The translations under genes were made by a program, and so were the position numbers. Under the pieces are notes generated by a model, which was not told where the DNA came from, made no database searches, and worked only from the letters and a program-made list of their open reading frames with translations. Shown here piece after piece: positions 1-11,875 of a stretch of 64,000 nucleotides of DNA. The stretch comes from Megalonaias nervosa (taxonomy: Eukaryota > Mollusca > Bivalvia > Unionida > Unionidae), in NCBI GenBank assembly GCA_016617855.1, contig JAECUM010009416.1, forward strand, positions 52,244 through 116,243, in the 5' to 3' direction. Every line of letters begins with the position of its first letter. Positions within the stretch are counted from its first letter, which is position 1.

Positions 1-527
1 GGTAGGCTACTACAGGTTTGTTCCGAAGGATTAGCTTTAGTACTTCCAATGATTCCACGATGGGCCAGTGTTTCGCGATGATTTTACCTACTTTGGGGTT
101 GACTGGATGGTAGGTCAGGATAAATGGTATCCTATCAGCCTTTTTCCTTCATTCCATATTTTAGTAGGTCATCGCGGTTTGTTTGTTTAGCCCTTTGGGT
201 TGCCTCCGCAATCAGGTCTTTGTCGTAGCCTCGGTAAATTAAATGTTTAGATAGCTCTTCAGACCTTTCTAGGAATGTTTCATCGTCGGAGCAAATTCTG
301 CGTATCCTCAGTGCCTGGCTATATGGAATGTTCCTAATGCAGTGCTTTGGATGACAGCTGGTTGGTAGGAGATACTGATGTTTGTCGGTTGGTTTCGAGT
401 AGATGTCTGTATGGAATTTGTTTTCTACCAGTCTGGTTTTTGTGTCTAGGAAAACGTTTTTTGAGTTGAAGATTTCTGCCGTGAATTTTATTGAAGGATG
501 GAAGTTGTTTGCCTTTGATATGTGCAA
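1..527 (-). pseudogene. Penelope-like element reverse transcriptase, C-terminal remnant, cut by window edge
   Basis: The minus strand reads an RT-like segment with a fixed pattern: a TAEIF stretch, FLDTKT, a YSKPTDKHQYL block, then SCHPKHC and NIPYSQALRIRRIC, and an RGYD segment. This order (strand ending in FLDT, KPT, SCHP, ALR, RGY) is what I know from the C-terminal RT region of Penelope-like elements. The open frame ends near 135. The protein-like reading then continues to base 1 in another frame (an ILTYHPVNPKVGKIIAKHW segment), so there is a frameshift near 135-145. The rest lies beyond the window edge. No GIY-YIG endonuclease is visible because the 3' end is missing. It is a dead fragment. 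Confidence 0.75.
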
Positions 528-1082
528 AATGTTGACAGCTGTTTCAAAACACTTTGATGTATGTGATCCATTTTACACACACTTTACTTCCACAGCTGAT
601 TACCTAATTTGAGAAATTCAAGTTTCATTTATGTTTAGCAGTCTAAACGGAAAATAAATCATCCATTGTTTAGCACATAATGTGTGTCAGAACCCTTCTG
701 TTTTTGATCTTTTTCTACTCAACATCCCCTAACAATAACCCATTCCAATTCCGTTTCAATGTAAATTCTGGTGTCTTTTAAAACGTTTGCTTGAACAGCG
801 CGAATACAGAATTTTCAAATTTATTTTAAAAAAGAACAAAATTGTACAGTATTAGCCAGTAATGCGATTCGTGCTGTGGTTGAGGTAAATGTACAATTGA
901 ATTAAATTGATGACAGACCTTCGTCCCTACACAGCGTAAAAAGGGAACCATTCCACTCGCGACAAACAAGCTGTGGATCCTCATTAAAACTGTTTTTTTT
1001 ACATATAGTCTATGCATGTTATATGTAGAACATAATTTTCAGGTGACTATTATGAAATAACGCAATCTTCCAATATAAAACA

Positions 1083-1086
<4 letters not shown>
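528..1086. other. AT-rich non-coding stretch
   Basis: I see no gene here. Around 590-660 a short stretch (an AGCTGATTACCTAA core followed by a TTTCATTTATGT core) recurs in diverged form near 4200-4245, so part of this is probably an old dispersed repeat. Confidence 0.4.

Positions 1087-1151
<65 letters not shown>
1087..1151. repeat. (AG)n microsatellite
   Basis: A perfect or near-perfect AG dinucleotide run of about 64 bp. Confidence 0.97.
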
Positions 1152-1153
<2 letters not shown>

Positions 1154-2741
1154 ATAGATTACCAATAACGTTGAATTTATTATTAACCTTAATGTTTATA
1201 TCTTTTATTAGCTAAATAAATGATAGCCTTGACAAACATACGTCTCAATTTAAACATTAGCTCTTTCTTGAAGAGCACATTTTTGTGAATGTAAATGAAT
1301 ATTCTATGATAGAAACACAATAAAAAACTACGGACTTCCATTTCAACGCATAACTGATATATACCATGCCCTGTTTTTGAAATGGACATTAAAAACCAAG
1401 TACAAAACAGGTGATTTCTAAAACAGATTAAGATCGGTCTAGTGGACATCATAGCCCCTGATCTAAATGATATTATGCCGTGGCATATATATGTTTACGG
1501 TGCTTACGGTAGGGTGAATACATTATATTGATGAATAAGGCATCATTAAACAGCAAATAATAAGTGATATAATGTCCAGCAGAAATCAATCAATGGCTCG
1601 ATAAACTTATAATCTTACGAGCAAAAGATATTTATAACAGTATGTAATTATTTCATCGGTGGATTTCTTGATTGATCTTTCCCATGATCTAAGCTGTGGT
1701 AAATACCGGTTGGGCGATTCTTTTAGTTTAGCTAGTAGTCGATGAAAAGGCCTCTCACCAACTCTTATATTGATAAAACGTGTCAGACGCTGTATCCAAT
1801 CTTTGGTTAAGTAGATGTTGATCACAATGTGTATATGAGTGTATTTCTAGATCCTCGGTATTCCTAGGTATTACAATGTCCATAGAAGCAACAAATCATC
1901 CGTATGTGAGGTCTTCAAGTTATGCATGTTACACCTATTAAATCATGAAATGTGATCATGATCTAACCTGCCTTTTAAAGGCCACCGACTCATCTTGAGA
2001 GAGTACTGTAGTAGGTATTATTGGTCTATAACTGTAGGAACAGTAGAGGAAAATGCAAAACATGCTGCAATCAATGGTGTATGAAAACTGAGTCACTATG
2101 ACCTTTTGCTTAGGTGAACAGTGCTATCCATCAAATGGTATGACTGTGCATACAATAGTGAGAAAAGAAACTAGAAGTAATGCAACACGCATTCCTTGGA
2201 AAGCTGGTGCTGTAGAAGCTGAGAAGACTCACCAGGATTCCATGCTTAATCCATTTCTTTTTAACTGCCGAATATTGAAACTGTCTCATTCTTAGGGAAC
2301 TCCAATATGCAAAATTTGATAACAAAACTAATTTCTAGTTATGTTCCGTTAACATGTTCTGAAGATTCCTATATATGCATTGTAGAAATATACTATGGTC
2401 ATTGACCTTGAACTATGTCATAGACAGAAAATGATTGAACATGTCTAAGTTCCTGTGAAGATATATCCACTTAGTAAACTAGGTTGTCTTCGACTTTTTA
2501 AAATGAAACAATCGAATCTCAAATCATTGAACTGGCATTTTTAACCAATTCTATAGATACATTCAAGAAATTGGTTTGTTAACAAATCCATTTATACCTT
2601 GAGCTGTTTTTATTAGAAGCCAGTAATGCCAAAACAAAAAGAAAAAACGAAATGAAACGTTGACTTTTAAATCAATGTCTGAGTGATGAACATGATTTTG
2701 TTTATTGGATAGAAAATAAATACTTAATCTGAACCAGATTC
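1152..2741. other. Host non-coding stretch
   Basis: AT-rich sequence with no convincing gene. The only protein-like hint is minus-strand 1607-1825, which loosely resembles the C-terminal end of a LINE ORF2, but it is too weak to call. Confidence 0.35.
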
Positions 2742-3622
2742 AGTTGTATGTATGTATGTATGTATGTATGTATCTATGTATCTATGTATGTGTTAATGTT
2801 ATGTATGGTACGTATGTATGTATGTATAGCATAAGGTTGTTTCTCATAGAAGTACAGCCAATATGTCAAGAACTATTTAAGGAATGCGAAACATTATAAC
2901 TTTACTACAAGTGATTAGAATTATGAATGAAACTCCATAATCTTCCATATACTTCATGCATGTATGTATGTATGCACGTATGGTATGTATGTATTCATGT
3001 ATGTGTGTATATATGTATGTATGTATGGTATGTATATATGTATTCATGTATGTATATGTATGTATGTATGTATAGCGCAGGGTTGTTCCTCATAAAAGTA
3101 CAGACAGTATGTCAAGAACCAATTAAGGAAAGCGAAGTATTATAACTTTACTACTTGTCATTAGAATTGTGAATGAAACTCCATATTGTTCCATATTCTT
3201 CATCTATGCATGTATGTATGCATGCATGTATGTATGTATGTATGTATGTATGTATGTATGTATGTATGTATGTATGTATGCATGTGTGTATTTATGTATG
3301 TATGTATGTATGTATGTATGTAGGAATGTATGTATGTATATGTATATATGTATGCATGTATGTATATATGTATGTATGTATGTATGTATTTATGAATGTA
3401 TGCATATATGTATGTATGTATGCATGTATGTATGTATGTAGGTATGTATGTTTGTATGTATGTATGTTTGTATGCATGTATGTATGTATATCGTAGTGTT
3501 GTTCCTCATAGAAGTACACACAATATGTCAAGAACCATTTAAGGAATGCGAATCATTATAACTATACCACAAGTCATTAGAATTATGAATGAATCTCTAT
3601 AATGTTTCATATACTTCATAAT
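2742..3622. repeat. Composite satellite: (TATG)n arrays alternating with a unit of about 130 bp
   Basis: Three TATG/GTAT arrays (about 2742-2829, 2958-3072 and 3204-3490) alternate with three copies of a unit of about 130 bp. Each unit runs from a GGTTGTTYCTCATARAAGTACA core through TATGTCAAGAACYA and ATTATAACTTTACTACA to GAATGAAACTCCAT. The copies lie at about 2828-2957, 3073-3203 and 3488-3622. Long reading frames in this block (MYVCMYVC on one strand, HTYIHTYI on the other) are simple translations of the tetranucleotide and are not genes. Confidence 0.92.
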
Positions 3623-4639
3623 GGTCACAGTTCAAGTTCCTGGCTTGATGAAGGCATAAAGAGTTGTCCGTGTGTTCTAACATTTTCCATTTGATACGGT
3701 TGCTATTTTAATAACTCCAGCTCGTTTGTAATAGCCAAAATAACGCCCATCCTTAACAATCGTGAAAAGTTGTTTTAATCTCGGTATCATGTTAAAGTCT
3801 GGGGCGTTATACTCATGTGTTATGGGTGGCCAGATTTGATAAATGCACTTCACGCATCTGCACATATCATGAACTGTGGTAAGCAAATAAACACGATACT
3901 AACAAGAGACCGGACGAATGAATCTGGCGGGCCGTAAGTTGGATGCCCGTGAGTGAGGTCGTACTACTTCCAGATGATACACAACATTCATTCTCATTAT
4001 CATTGAAAATAGAGGATAAAACAGATATATGAGACAGTTCACATACCACATTGCCTTAAAAATAAGAAAGTTGGACAATTTAAAAGCGTCAGTATTTAAA
4101 TGTGAATTTATTTTATAGGAAATGTGCTGACATGTTTCAAAATTTAGTTCGTGACTAACGCTGTGTATAAGCTGTTTGTAGGCAGCCTTTACCGCGAAAG
4201 CTGATTACCTAAGTTGATGAAATCTAGTATCATTTATGTCTGCCACCCTTAATTCAGTGTATATCCTCTATTGTGCAATGACTATAGTAAACTAAATCCC
4301 TTCTATTGTCGCCTATGTCTAGACGCAACGTAGCATAGGATTGTAATACCATTCAATAACTGATCCAGATGTATATCAGCCCATTTCAATAGCGGCAGGT
4401 TGCACGTACTCTATCTGCTGGATCCTTCCTGGCTGCCTCCACTTGTCTTTCCGACTTTATGTCCGACTTCTCCTGCCCTTCACCTGTCATGTTTGCTACA
4501 GTTTTCTCAAAGCTATGCCCACTTGCATATATTTTGGGACGGTACCGTATCCTTCCGCCAAGTATGTGATTGACACATATCCGACTCGTGGGCAAATCCA
4601 GAGACGTCACGTGATGAAAAATATTGTTTCCTCCCCTGA
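3623..4639. other. Host non-coding stretch
   Basis: No gene is recognised. The segment near 4190-4290 is a diverged partner of 580-690. Short frames on both strands have no recognisable domain. Confidence 0.35.
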
Positions 4640-4980
4640 AATTATTAGTTCATTACCTCAAGTTGATAATTTATTCCCTCAAATTAATATCTCGCTCGAT
4701 CAAATCCAGAAATCGTTCCCACAAGTTATTGTTTTATTCCCACTACTTATTATTCGTCCCCATAGAATAATAATTAGTTCCATCAAATTAACATTTCATT
4801 CTCTTAAATTATTACTTCCTGCCCTGAAACTAATAATTGGATGTCTTAAATTATTTTCTTCCCTCCTACTCATAATTTCATTCTCCCAAGTTAATATTTC
4901 GTTCTTTGAAAATAATATTCTTTTTCCTCATATTAATATCTTCGTTCCCTCAAGATATTAGTTCCCTCAAATTAATATTG
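4640..4980. repeat. Degenerate AT-rich minisatellite of about 18-22 bp
   Basis: Loose repeats of a TTCCCTCAAATTAATAT-like unit, much diverged but recurring every 18-22 bp or so. An open frame of 172 codons through the block (4443-4961) is an artefact of the repeat and has a FPQxxxxFPQ-like periodicity. Confidence 0.65.
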
Positions 4981-6290
4981 CTTATAAACAAACAGCGAAT
5001 TTTTTTGCAGGTAACGTGGCAGTAGACATGACGGGTAACTATGTAACATGATGAATATCAATTTTTTTTTGCGTGATATGTAAAGAGATTTACATTTTGT
5101 GATAGATTTTTCCGTGAAAATGTTTCCTTCACTTTTACTTGTCAAACACCTGGCCAATCACGGTGAACTTCGAGAAGCTCTATTTTGGATTTGAATATGT
5201 TTCTGCCTTAGGCATCTGCCTTTTCCCGACGTGTTCCACTATTTCTTGCTTATTTATTTTCCCGGATAATTCTGTTTTTCCGTTTTTAAGCTATTTTTTC
5301 CTTATTATTCTGTAAATTTCTGGGCCACTGCGTAGGTTCGTTTACGTCATGTTTGTATGCCTCTGAGTCCATGTTTTCATTTCCCGGAATGTAGATGCAA
5401 TCCATTCGAATTTGACTATCTTGTTTTCTTTCACTAGTTGTTGTAATAGGTCACTTTCGTGGTTAATCATACTATGTCGACTTTGTAAATGGTCGGAAGG
5501 CAAGGAATTGCTCAGAATGTCGTTAACTGCAAATATATACGTGTGATGTAACATTGGTAAGTGACAACGACGTCAAAATATCGGAGGCAGGGAACAATTC
5601 TGCAACTGTGCAGAGAGCTCATGATTATGTGATGTGCCCTAATCTCACATCACTGTAGTAAATCGCTTAATCGAAAAATCTTTATTCGAAATTTCTTGTG
5701 AAGATGACTTGCAGATAGAATTGATGCATAGGCAGATCCTCCACCGTTACATTGTAGTCAGTATTATTGTCACTTATCCAATAAACGATTATGTGTCATT
5801 CTTTCTACATTTTTCATGTCGTAATTTAGCATGTTAGGACCAGTGCAGCCTCAAAGCCTTGTAAAAGCTTAAGCATGCTGTCTCCTTTAGCCTAAATTCA
5901 GGGTCGGTGCTATCGTCTACTCATAATAGTGTAATCATGCACAGAAGCTTTGATCGCAAGTCAGTGATAAGGGAGCTATCTGAACGTCCTTAACAAATCA
6001 TCAGTCCAAGTGAAGTGTTCAACGAGGAATGGAATTGAAAAACAGTCGGAATACTTTTAGCGTATCTAATCACCAACAAGACTGCTCCCAGAGGAATAGC
6101 ACACGATTATTTTCTGCCCATTTCACACGTCCTCGATACTACGGCCCCTTTTCTGCGTGATACCAAGCATAGTCACTTTCTTATAAATAAATGTTCTTAC
6201 GTAGACGTCACCGGGCGAAGCAAATGGGTATTTTGGTATTTTTTAATACGTATTTTGACACCTACTAATAATGTCTCCTTTCCGAAAATT
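4981..6290. other. Host non-coding stretch
   Basis: I see no gene, RNA gene or clear repeat in this segment. Confidence 0.3.
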
Positions 6291-6299
6291 GCGGTACTG

Positions 6300-6420
6300 C
6301 GGTAGTTTAGCTGGTAGAGCGTCGAACTCGCCTTTTAAAGGTCCTGCCTTTGCTACACGATCAGCCTAACCCGGTTGCCGCCATGTGTCCTTGCGATAGA
6401 TTATTTGCTTCCAAAATCAA
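6300..6420 (+). mobile_element. tRNA-derived SINE fragment
   Basis: A tRNA-like head with an A-box-like GGTAGTTTAGCTGGTAGAGC is followed by a degenerate B-box region and CCCGGTTGCC. The latter resembles the CCCGGTTCGGTTGCCTC body of the SINE at 26591-26780. It is a short, diverged copy. Confidence 0.45.
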
Positions 6421-6990
6421 ACCAAACTACCTGCTCATATGGATAGAACATTTCGTTTCTTACTTTGTGTAGGGGCAACATTCAGTCGTTAATAAACTTC
6501 AATGATCCGTGTAACAAACCATCAGCGGAAGAAATACTGACTGTGCTAATCTGATAGGGGTATTTTGGATTAAATTGTATTTATGCTGTTCAAGCAAAGT
6601 GTCCACAAAATCGGAATTTCATTCAAACTATTTTGGAGTAGTTAGTTGCAACTGATTTTGACTGATTTGTCAATGTTGGTTGGTTGGTTGATTGAATTTT
6701 TACCACGCACCAGCACTATTAGGCTATTTAGCGCCATACAAAAGATTATATGTTTGATTATTTAAAAGTGGTAAAAGGTTTCGTATCGACCAGCGATACG
6801 AAACCAAACTGTTGAAAGTAAAACGATAAGATTTTAATGGTGATAAACAAATAAAGCTTCCCGATCAACGGGAATGTAAATGGTGTATGATAATGAAGAC
6901 AGATGAAAGGTAATTAAAATTTAGGGACCGTATATATAGCACATAAAACTGCTCAAGATGATAGCATAAAAGCTCTAGCTTATAATAAAA
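6421..6990. other. Non-coding stretch next to the LINE 3' side
   Basis: No gene is seen. It may include the 3' untranslated part of the minus-strand LINE that follows, but no poly(A) end could be fixed. Confidence 0.3.
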
Positions 6991-8300
6991 ATGTTTACTT
7001 TCTTTTGATAATACAAGACACGCTCACTGTATCAAAGAGCTCCCTAATGTCATGCAAATTGCAATACTGAGCACGCGTCGGTTGGAGATCGAAACACTCC
7101 AACATAAAGTGCCTAACAGTGAATGGTTCATTGCAAGATGTGCACTTTGGTGGGTTTTCTCCTTTAAGTATGTGGGAGTGGGTTAAATAAGTATGACCAA
7201 TTCGAATTCTTGTAATGACCACCTCCTCCCTACGGACGGCTCTGTAAGAAGGAGTCCATTCTCCTAGGGATGGCTTGATGGCATGAAGTTTGTTATTCAC
7301 GGCATCATTCCATGATGCCTGCCATTTCTGACGTAAAGATGCTATGATACTAGGTTTAAAATCAGTATACGGTATTTTAAAATCAGATGGTTCTAGTGAT
7401 AGGGCCATTTTTGCAGCGCGGTCTGCTTTTTCATTACCTTTGATGCCAATATGGCTGGGTAACCAGCAGTATACCATATTGTGGGAGGTACTCAGCTTAG
7501 TATGGTTCATGAGAATATTGGCTAATAATGGGTTCTCCCGTTTTCTATGATGTAGTGACTAAAGTACTGATAGTGAGTCGGAGAAGATGATGCTGTTTAA
7601 ATCACTTTTTTGTTTTCAATATATTGCAAAGCCAGGTCTATTGCTCTGATTTCGGCTGAAAGAAATGAAGTACCATTTGGCAAGCGAACTTTTGTTGTGT
7701 GTTTTCCAATAACGAAGGCTGCAGCAGCCTTTTCCTCATCTTCTTGATCCATCAGTATAAATTCTTGCGTAATATTCAAATTGGGTGAGGAGTTCGTGAT
7801 AAGAGTTGTGGAAGATGGAAGGGTGTGTCTCCGAGTTTTTTCCATCGTGTAACGCAAGAAGTACCTTTGGTTGTTTGAGTAGCCAGGGAGGTGTTTCGGA
7901 GATGGTTGTCTTCTGAAGTTTTTAAAGATCAGTCTTGGTACTGTCAAGGCTGGGTGATAGTTTAATACCAATGGAAGGTGTGGTGTTTGGTTTCTTTTCG
8001 TATAAGGGTTTGTATTTGGGTTGAAATACAGCCGAAAAATCAGGGTTCGGACGGTCTGGTCTTAATTTGAGAGCATACTGTGCGGAAAGCATTTTTCTAC
8101 GATATGATAAAGGTGGTTCGTTCGCTTCAACGAGAAGGTTTTCACACGGGGATGACTTAAATGCTCCTAAAGTGAGTCGTATTCCCTGATGATGAATTGG
8201 GTCAAGCATCTTCAAATAGGACCTTCTAGCTGAACCACAAATAACGCAAGTAGTAAAGTAAGAGGCGGATCTTAAACCAAAAGCGGATTCGGAACCAGGA
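6990..8300 (-). pseudogene. 5'-truncated LINE ORF2 remnant: RT thumb, RNase H and CCHC-like tail
   Basis: Read on the minus strand this holds, in order, the end of an RT/connection region (LDPIHHQGIRLTLGAF, then NEPPLSYRR and ALKL), the first half of an RNase H domain (AAAAFVIG, then SAEIRAIDLALQYIE), the second half (WLPSHIGIKGNEKADRAAK) and a C-terminal CTSC...H...C motif. This order is typical of RNase H-bearing non-LTR retrotransposons such as the I and Jockey groups. The frames do not join: breaks lie near 7971 and 7520-7600. The fingers/palm of the RT and the endonuclease are absent, so the copy is 5'-truncated and dead. It ends about 370 bp before the Polinton left end. Confidence 0.82.
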
Positions 8301-8672
8301 CCTGCTGGATTAACTTTTTGGGTGATAAAATATTTTTTTATATCTGAGTATAGACCAGAGCTCCAGCTCCCTAGTAAAAGAAATATTTGCGTACCTATGA
8401 ATATCTCTGATCCAGGACCCGTCAATATATTTTTACTACTAAAATACTTTAAGTCTACAATAAAAATATATACTGCAATAAAAATATACTATACAAAATA
8501 TCAAAAATAACAAGTATCATCATAAGCGGTTACCATTCATTAAGGCCCCTTCATTGCCTGTGGTTCCTTTGAGGGTCCTTTGCATGATTATGTCTTTCTT
8601 GTGACCGTTATTGGCACCCCACACAGTTTTCTTTTTGGCAACATTCTTTCTGAACGTTTCTTTATGGGGTAC
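8301..8672. other. Left flank of the Polinton
   Basis: AT-rich sequence between the LINE remnant and the left terminal repeat of the large element, with no gene. The six bases next to the terminus (GGGTAC, 8667-8672) do not match the six beyond the right end (TCCCTT, 24573-24578). Confidence 0.4.
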
Positions 8673-8917
8673 AGCAGCAGGCAGGTCGAACAGACATCTG
8701 TCTGAATCGTCATTTGTTTAAAACATAAGGTTCCTACAGGGGCTGAAAAATAAGGTCAATAACGCTAAACCGAACCTCCTAACTTTTATTATTACCAAAA
8801 CGGATAATGTTAGCTCATTTTTGTTATTTTATTTTTGACTTTTTGTTTTTATTTTTATAGTGCGTTTAGTTTACTCGCCGGGTCACTCAATTTTTGTCGG
8901 TCACCCTGCCTGCTGCT
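8673..8917 (+). repeat. Polinton left terminal inverted repeat
   Basis: This is the inverted partner of 24255-24572. The match is strong from about 8727 inward: an AGGTTCCTACAGGGGCTGAA block, AATAACGCTAAACCGAACC, then TTTAGTTTACTCGC, GGGTCACTCAATTTTTGTCGG and CACCCTGCCTGCTGCT. The outermost 12 bases also match, but the next 40 or so do not, and this copy is about 70 bp shorter. The repeat both starts with AGCAGCAGGCAG and ends with its complement. Confidence 0.93.
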
Positions 8918-8934
8918 ATAAATTAAACAGCCAG

Positions 8935-8941
8935 TATAAAT
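8935..8941 (+). promoter_or_regulatory. TATA-like box just inside the left terminal repeat
   Basis: TATAAAT lies 11 bases before the first ATG of the virion gene block (8952). The spacing is too short for a classical TATA box driving that ATG with a leader, so the role is inferred only. Confidence 0.3.
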
Positions 8942-8951
8942 ATTATTAATA

Positions 8952-9914
8952 ATGGTCGTTATAGGCGAACCTCACTCTGCTAGATTAGCTCGAGAGCGAC
9001 TAGAAGCAATTAGAAAATATTTACCTATCCGTGATGCTGTCAAACGACAATTACAAGAACGTCAGTAATCTCATTTTGAATTTGAAGAGGATACAAAGCA
9101 ATTATTTAAACCTATTACAGAGACAACTAAACCTCTTCTTCCAGTATCTGAGAAAATTGCAGAGGCAACTGGAAAAATAGCAGAAAGAACTAAGAAAACA
9201 AAAAAAATTCTACGAGAACTTCCAGCTGAAATAGCTGCCGCTCAACCACAATTACAAGAAGTACAACAAGTACTTGAGGGTATTGACAAAGTTCGTGAGG
9301 AGGTCGGTGACGTAATAGATATTGTTACGCCAAAGTCAAAACCAAGACCAAAACTAAAACCAGCCCAATTAACCGAATATGGTCGTAAACTACTTAAAGA
9401 AAACGATGTTGCGGTCGCTGCAACAGGATATTGGCAACGTGGATTATTAGATCCAGACACCGCTAGTGTTCCTGAAAAAAATTGGGTTCCTTTTATATTT
9501 CGACAATCTCGTGGTATATCTAAAATCACCGATAAATATAAGGATGATTTTAATGCTTTTGTAAGACAAGTTGGATATGTTAAAGAAGATATATTATTGG
9601 GAGATATACAATCTTCAAAACAACAGAAACCAAGCAAAAAGGAAAGGGAGAAAGAAGAATATCAAGATCCTGGCGCAACTGGAAGTGGATTTACTAATCA
9701 GGGAGGTGATCTTACTCTATGCCCTAATAATGTCCTTGCTGATGTTGATCGGCTCGAAATACTCGTTGGAGGAAAACGAGCTGGTAATAATTCTCCAGAA
9801 ATAATTAATGAAGCGGCCGATATTTGCAGACGGTTATTTAGAGGCGGTATCATGGACGTTGATGTTTATCAGTCTCTTATTAACGAAATTGCCGATGACT
9901 ACTACAGCGACTAA
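8952..9914 (+). pseudogene. Polinton ORF1, unknown virion-block protein, interrupted by one stop
   Basis: One continuous frame of 320 codons, broken only by TAA at 9066-9068 (codon 39). The start at 8952 sits in an AATAATGG context shared with other genes of the block. The N-terminal third is charged and helical, with repeated TEATKxx/EKIAE-type heptads (codons about 45-105). A KSKPRPKLKP linker follows, then a possibly folded part containing GYWQRGLLDPDT and WVPFIFRQSRG, a charged QKPSKKEREKEE segment, and an acidic tail ending DDYYSD. I do not recognise the family. Its position at the head of the virion genes suggests a structural or core role, which is inference. A downstream ATG could give a shortened product. 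Confidence 0.7.
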
Positions 9915-9948
9915 GTACGTAATTAAATACAATTACTATAATAAAATG

Positions 9949-10395
9949 ATCGTACATAGTACTCAACGTGGACCAACCATGGTCAGGGTAATAAATTCAC
10001 AATTACCAGTATACAAAACAACCTACGGAGATGGACTAGGTGATGTTGTTCAAGGTCTATTTAGAAGGTTAGCCCCAAACGCAATACCGATCGCAAAGCA
10101 ACTGGGAATGAAAGCTATTGATGTTGTTCGTGAAAAAGGTATTGGTGCTATGGGTAATCTCGCTGGAAAAGCATTTCCAGCGATCAAAGATAGACTAGCA
10201 CGATTAATACGACGAAAACCTCAACCACCATTAAAATTACCTAGTACTGAAGTAATGCCTGCAAATGTCAGTAAAATAATAAATCAAGTTGCCAATCAAA
10301 AACTAGCAGAGTTGGCTGATGTACCAATGTCAGAAAAAGAAAAAAATATAACCGCTAGTCTGATAGCAGGAAGTGGTCTTCGTTTTAGACGATAA
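9949..10395 (+). CDS. Small basic Polinton protein, possible core or minor virion protein
   Basis: 148 codons. I chose the start at 9949 because it follows ORF1 by 34 bases and has an AAAATG context; an upstream in-frame ATG at 9808 would overlap ORF1. The protein has a glycine-rich YGDGLGDVVQGLF segment, an amphipathic helical stretch (about residues 34-75, AIPIAKQLGMKAIDVV), a basic ARLIRRKPQPP linker and a basic end GLRFRR. Small basic proteins with a GDGLG-type N-terminus next to the capsid gene recur in Polintons and resemble adenoviral core or cement proteins in composition. I cannot assign a function. It is intact and ends 14 bases before the major capsid gene. Confidence 0.72.
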   Translation: MVHSTQRGPTMVRVINSQLPVYKTTYGDGLGDVVQGLFRRLAPNAIPIAKQLGMKAIDVVREKGIGAMGNLAGKAFPAIKDRLARLIRRKPQPPLKLPSTEVMPANVSKIINQVANQKLAELADVPMSEKEKNITASLIAGSGLRFRR

Positions 10396-10409
10396 TAATT
10401 ATAATAAAG

Positions 10410-11864
10410 ATGTTCAAGCGCATATCTGATCCAGCACTTGACATGGACGTACCAGTACTCAAAGATGAGTCTGTGCGTGATTATCAATATTATTCTTATG
10501 ACGCTCGAATTCCAGATCAGCGTGGACGAATTGAACTACAGGTTCAGGATACAAGTAGGTATTTCTTACCCGCTGAGGCGTTTATTGAGGTTGAAGGTGA
10601 AATTTTAAAAATGGATAATACTGCATATTGAGCCAATGACATATTTAGTTTTGTTAATAATGGTATTATGGCGTTATTTGACAGCGCCACTTATATGATT
10701 GATGGTAAAAATATTGAATCAATTCAGAAAGACTTTGATGTTGCTACAACAATATTGAGTTTAGCAAGATACAGCGACGATTATTCAAGATCAGCTGGTC
10801 CATCAATGATGTTTGCAAAGGATACAACTGACCATCCTGAATACAGACAGCATAAATTAGTACAAACACCGCGTGCTACTGCATCCGATCCACAACCAGC
10901 GGGAATGATACCACGGCCTGCTGATGCATTTGCGTTATTGCAAAGTGTTAATTCCGATTTTAATTTAGAATTTGCAACACGTCGATCAATGTTGAAAGGT
11001 AATAGGAGATTTTCATGTGCAATTCCACTTTCACACATATTTGGATTTTGCAGAAATGTCAGAAAAGTTATTTTCGGAGCTAAACATACTGTTGTACTCG
11101 TACGAAAGGCTACAGACGATGATGCAATATGGCACCCCGCTGGTGCTGATCCTGCTGCAACTGTTGCACTTCATAGTAAAGTAGTATTAACCAAATTTTC
11201 ATTATGGATGCCGGTGATGACTCCATCAATATCTGAAGAAGATCAGTTACTTGCTTTTATGAATCAAGGTGGTAAAACAGCATTATCATGGTTGTCAATA
11301 ACCACAGATGCTATCCAGAGTAATATTGATGGTTTATTTACATGGCAGATAGCATCACAACAAGGTGTTTCTGCACCACGGCATATTTTTATTGCATTAC
11401 AGAATAATGCACGAGTAAATAATCAACTACGTAGTATTATGATATTTGATAATCTTGGTGTTTCCGAGGTTTCGTTAAGGATAAATGGGCATCAAGAACC
11501 ATCTGAAGATATTTTATTGAATTTTGATCAAAATCATGTAGCACGTGCATATCATCGTCTGATGACGTTCATGGGACGTGACCAAAATATTGATACTGGT
11601 TTACAAATATCACAATTGGATTTTACAACCTTATATCCAATTTATTACTTTTCGCTCGAACATTTAGATTTAACCAGACAGTCAGTAGTTGATATACATT
11701 TTCGAGCTCGCGTGCTGAAGCCAGTAGGAGCAGTAGGACCACCAGTAGTAGAAGGTATTGACAATTACAGAGCAATTGCTGTTATACTCAGCGATAAATC
11801 GATGTTACTTGAAGGTGTTGGTGGACGAATGAGAGTCGTTGACGCTCCAGTAGAAAATATGTAA
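10410..11864 (+). pseudogene. MCP: Major capsid protein (double jelly-roll, hexon-like), one in-frame TGA
   Basis: A 484-codon frame interrupted once, by TGA at 10629-10631 (codon 74). The frame reads on cleanly afterwards through NNGIMALFDSATYMIDGK and IESIQKDFD. Polinton major capsid proteins have this size, this early position and a similar start (YQYYSYD, then a strand-rich N-terminal domain), and a C-terminal region with NYRAIAVILSD. The family forms trimeric double jelly-roll capsomers. Assignment is from family pattern and gene order, since jelly-rolls have no short signature. The longest open part starts at the ATG at 10668, but that would lack the first strands, so the stop is a real lesion or a recoded codon. 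An 11-base gap follows before the next gene. Confidence 0.85.
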
Positions 11865-11875
11865 TTAGATAGTTT

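Noticed and set aside
1607..1825. Possible LINE ORF2 C-terminal fragment on the minus strand
   Set aside because: Only a vague resemblance, with no catalytic motif and no neighbouring LINE domains.
3169..3531. Long frames of alternating M/Y/V/C or H/T/Y/I residues
   Set aside because: They are direct translations of the TATG microsatellite.
4443..4961. 172-codon open frame
   Set aside because: It runs through a degenerate AT minisatellite and shows only its periodicity.
9808..9948. Upstream extension of the small basic ORF
   Set aside because: It lies inside ORF1 in another frame and translates to unconvincing sequence; ATG 9949 fits gene spacing better.
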